The translations under genes and the position numbers were made by a program. The notes under the pieces were generated by a model. The model was not told the origin of the DNA. It did no database searches and worked only from the letters and a program-made list of their open reading frames with translations. Below are positions 61,021-64,000 of a stretch of DNA of 64,000 nt, in pieces (the stretch's first letter is position 1; every line of letters starts with the position of its first letter). The DNA comes from Mytilisepta virgata (Eukaryota > Mollusca > Bivalvia > Mytilida > Mytilidae), in NCBI GenBank assembly GCA_028015205.1, contig CM051519.1:41459979-41523978 (forward strand). Direction: 5' to 3'.

Positions 61021-63760
61021 ATACATACCATTGTTTACTTAAAATTTAAGGACACATTTTCCATTACGTGTTGTAATGAACACTCTCAGCAAAACAAAAA
61101 TGATCCAAAAAAAAAATCTTGAGCAAAAGATTTTACAAGGTGAAACATGGACTAGTTAGAAATGTAACCTATATATGCTGCATGAATTATCTTGACTATA
61201 GATAATGTCATGCTTTTATATAAGCATGATTTAAACCGATTTTTGAAGTCTGGTTTTATAGATATATTCAATAATTGAAATATAAATACATTGTAGATCT
61301 TAAATTACTGGGTTGTATATATTTCCTGTTTAATATCTGCTCTATTTCAGTGTACATTATTTTACAGGAAATTCTTTATAAACATGATAAAGGTTCTTTT
61401 TACAAAGTTTTGAAACATGATAAAATAATATCTGTTTGAAAGTCATATTTCTTGTATTTAAAGACAGCTTATACAATTTCAGGGAAATTGAATTATTAGA
61501 AGATTAATTCTGTTGTATTGATTTTTAAAGTTTCAATTGAAATATCTCATAGGTTTCGTCTTTCTTTTATACAGCTTTCAAAAGATGACAAATGGGTTTA
61601 AATAGTAAAAACGTAACATTTTTTCCTTTTTAATAAAAAAGAAAATGAATGGTGTCCTTTTCTTTGCAGAGTAAAATATGAGAATTGCTGACCTCATTCA
61701 GTTAATTTTCAAAAAGCGTTGAAAAAAGTTCAAATTTGATTAATTTTACCACTTTATCTGTTTCTGTTTGCTTTTGAATGTTTTTTAGAAGAATTTGAAA
61801 GATTTTCAAAGATGGAATATTTTGTTGAGGGCATTGGTATAAATTTTTTTGTTTATATTAAGTGGGAATTTTCTCACCGATCAATTATCTTTATAAATGG
61901 AGAAGTTAGGTGTCAAAGAGATTTCTAATCTTATGGAATAATTTCAAAGATGATGAATAGCTCTCAATGTCATGGCTTTATTTTGTCGTGCAGACATAGG
62001 ATTCAGTAAAAAGTCTAAGCCTGTATTTGTTATAAAATTAAAAAATCAATAGCCTAGGAGATGTATGTCCAGTTTTGATACACAATAGCTTAATCAATAC
62101 GCTTTACTTCAATTTCAACCATTGAAGATGACCATGCATTAAAGGAACGTAATTAATTACGGAGGATTTCAGGATCTACCACAGATTAATTTGATAAAGT
62201 GAAATTGTAAGCCACTTAGAAATATTGACGCATTTTCCTCAATTTCCATTTTTCACTGACCCTGAAGTAAGACAAAAGAAAATGTCAACTGACCAGACAA
62301 AATTAAATAAAATTTATAAGAATGTTTTTGTTCAAAGGGAGATAACCCCTAGCAGAATTGTTTGGATTAAATTGGCCTAAAGCATCACAGTCAACTATAA
62401 AATTCATTAAAAATCTCTCGTCTGATAAAAAAAACAAAAAACATTTAGACTTTTGTAATAAGTCTTGTATATATATTTATATAAGTCGTCTAAGATCTAG
62501 TTTTTTTTTTGTAATTTTAAAGTTAAAGCTGATGACAGCGATGTTCGTGAGACTTTTTCAATTATATGACAAAATTTATTAACAAACTGAATGGCTTGTC
62601 TCAGTGTTTGTATACCAGTTACTATAAAAATTCATGATATTAATTTTTAATTTCATACCAAATTTATTTTTTTACTTAGAAATAGGATCTTTATAGACAT
62701 CCCTCTCCAAAATAAATATATAAATGTATCTATTGCTCATTATTGAGAAGTACTTTTATAGAGAAAAATCTTTTTTTCCCATCAAGCTTGATTAAGAATG
62801 TAACAAATATAAAAAGAACAATTTGAGCCAAATCTAATAAGTTCAGATGGATAATGTTTGATTGTTTGTCGGTATATAATACCCCTGCACAATTATTTCG
62901 TATAAATCAATTTAAACGGGCAGCAGAAATTTACAGGAGACTGGACAAGGGTTTAGATTTATTGTAGTTCTTTAGCAATAAAAATTGAAGTTAACATTTA
63001 ATCAATATGGATAGCCACTGGTCTTCTGATCTTATTAAACAGAATCAATATTCTTAGGCTTGTTTTTCTCACTGACCAATTTCACATTTTGGTTTTAATC
63101 AATATTGTGAAGTGAAAAATTTACGAGGTCAGCGGGTAATAACTGTCCATTTTTTTCCTGTAGGGAATTGTCTTTTTGATAACATTTGATTGCTTTATGT
63201 CTTTTTGTTTTAGCCATCAAGAATAAAAATCCTTTTACATGGTGGTAAATCTTATAAATAACCCCGTTCTCAAATTACAAAAATATGAATCATAAATCCT
63301 TGACAGTATATTTTTTTTAAAGCCGTCTGAAAATCTCAACGGTACTCTGGTCTTTTAATTTTCACATACTAGTATAAGGCAATGAAAAATCAAAGCCGTT
63401 TTTCTTTTGCTGAGTTAATTTGAAGTCAATTAAAGTTGGTTTTCATTACCAACATTTATGGCTGATTCTTGTATAAATTTTTATGTTACAACAGTAAAGG
63501 ACAATTTATAGTTTTCACTTTCAGGATTCATTTGGTGCTTTGTAGTTCACTGGTACTTCTTTATTGGAGAAATAAAAAAAATCTTTTTTTTTAAGTGGAT
63601 ATAGTTTATTGTGTATTACATTTGGCTTCAAATTACAAACAAAATTCTCAATCAACTATTGATGATTACAAGACCTCACAACCTGAAGTAAGAAAGACAA
63701 CTCTGACTAGTTATTTGTAACAATTGAGAAACAATTAGCTTTTGCAACTTCTCTGCTTTT
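61021..63760. other. Intron sequence downstream of exon 6
   Basis: No CAAP1 C-terminal exon is visible. A GGGAGATAACCCC word occurs at 62337. The rest is AT-rich. Confidence 0.45.
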
Positions 63761-64000
63761 TATACCTCCCACAAACGAAGTTTGGGGGGTATATAGGTTT
63801 CAGTTTGTCTGTTTGTCCATCTGTCCGAAATAACTTTGTCCGCAACTCCTACATTTCTTGCAGGATTCTCATGAAACTTTCTGGAGTATTAGATCACTCT
63901 ATGGAGATGTGCATATTGTCAGGAATATTCTTTTTTGTAAAAGATATGGTTGTTTGGAATTAGGCAATTTTTAACAAAACTTCGTTCCATGTTTGTCTGC
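63761..64000 (+). repeat. Dispersed repeat head with hairpin, cut by window end
   Basis: The inverted repeat TATACCTCCC...AAACGAAGTTT...GGGGTATA (63761-63793) is followed by GTTTGTCTGTTTGTCCATCT. Then comes TCCGCAACTCCTACATTTCT with CATGAAACTTTCTGGAG, the monomer text of the 36.3 kb array. Confidence 0.7.

Noticed and set aside
61012..64000. CAAP1 C-terminal exon
   Set aside because: I searched by eye for a segment encoding the conserved charged C-terminal helix and found none; it should lie beyond the window.

Overview
This window looks like AT-rich nuclear DNA from a bivalve mollusc, most likely a mussel (Mytilidae). The signs are large introns with GT-AG borders, no bacterial gene layout, very many tandem and dispersed repeats, tRNA-derived SINEs, and two dispersed repeats (8.5 kb and 48.0 kb) that I recall as abundant in Mytilus sequence. 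The species assignment is from memory of those repeats and is an inference; no search was run.

One protein-coding gene is well supported. It is on the + strand and runs from an ATG at 32573 to at least 61011. Six coding exons join in a consistent reading frame (32573-32707, 36980-37135, 45209-45293, 45977-46042, 59709-59877, 60723-61011) and encode about 300 residues. Exons 2 to 4 match the conserved core of CAAP1 (caspase activity and apoptosis inhibitor 1, also called C9orf82). The last conserved C-terminal helix is not found, so the gene should continue past base 64000. The 5' end of the mRNA is also unresolved, because the ATG lies 15 bases after a possible splice acceptor. None of the long ORFs in the minisatellites is a gene.

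The first 32 kb has no convincing gene. A 93-base exon-like segment at 4722-4814 and a possible polyadenylated end at 6838 could be the 3' end of an upstream gene, but this is weak. The rest of 1-32 kb holds a decaying 44/33/31-bp array (5.8-6.4 kb), a pogo-like MITE (13.65-14.12 kb), degenerate ~150-bp monomer repeats (14.6-16.0 kb), a 32-bp minisatellite (17.24-18.39 kb), a 117-bp duplication (19.7 kb), a MITE with TA flanks (20.24 kb), SINE pieces (24.1-24.6 kb) and a 161-bp tandem array (28.3-29.6 kb).

Inside the CAAP1 introns are 147-bp monomer arrays (32.8-33.8 kb and 53.3-54.5 kb), a ~175-bp array (36.3-36.9 kb), a 30/32-bp minisatellite that appears to have expanded from within a SINE (37.8-39.4 kb), a nested pair of SINEs with clear target site duplications (51.5-52.17 kb) and a 276-bp MITE with perfect 19-bp terminal inverted repeats (49.9 kb). 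Several of the repeat families share one layout: a head with an inverted-repeat motif, nucleosome-length tandem monomers, then a matching subterminal motif, a short hairpin and a CTAGTT or CTTGTT end. This resembles non-autonomous Helitron/Helentron elements. A separate dispersed element (about 30.0 kb and 41.8 kb) carries a long hairpin whose two copies differ by a compensated base pair.
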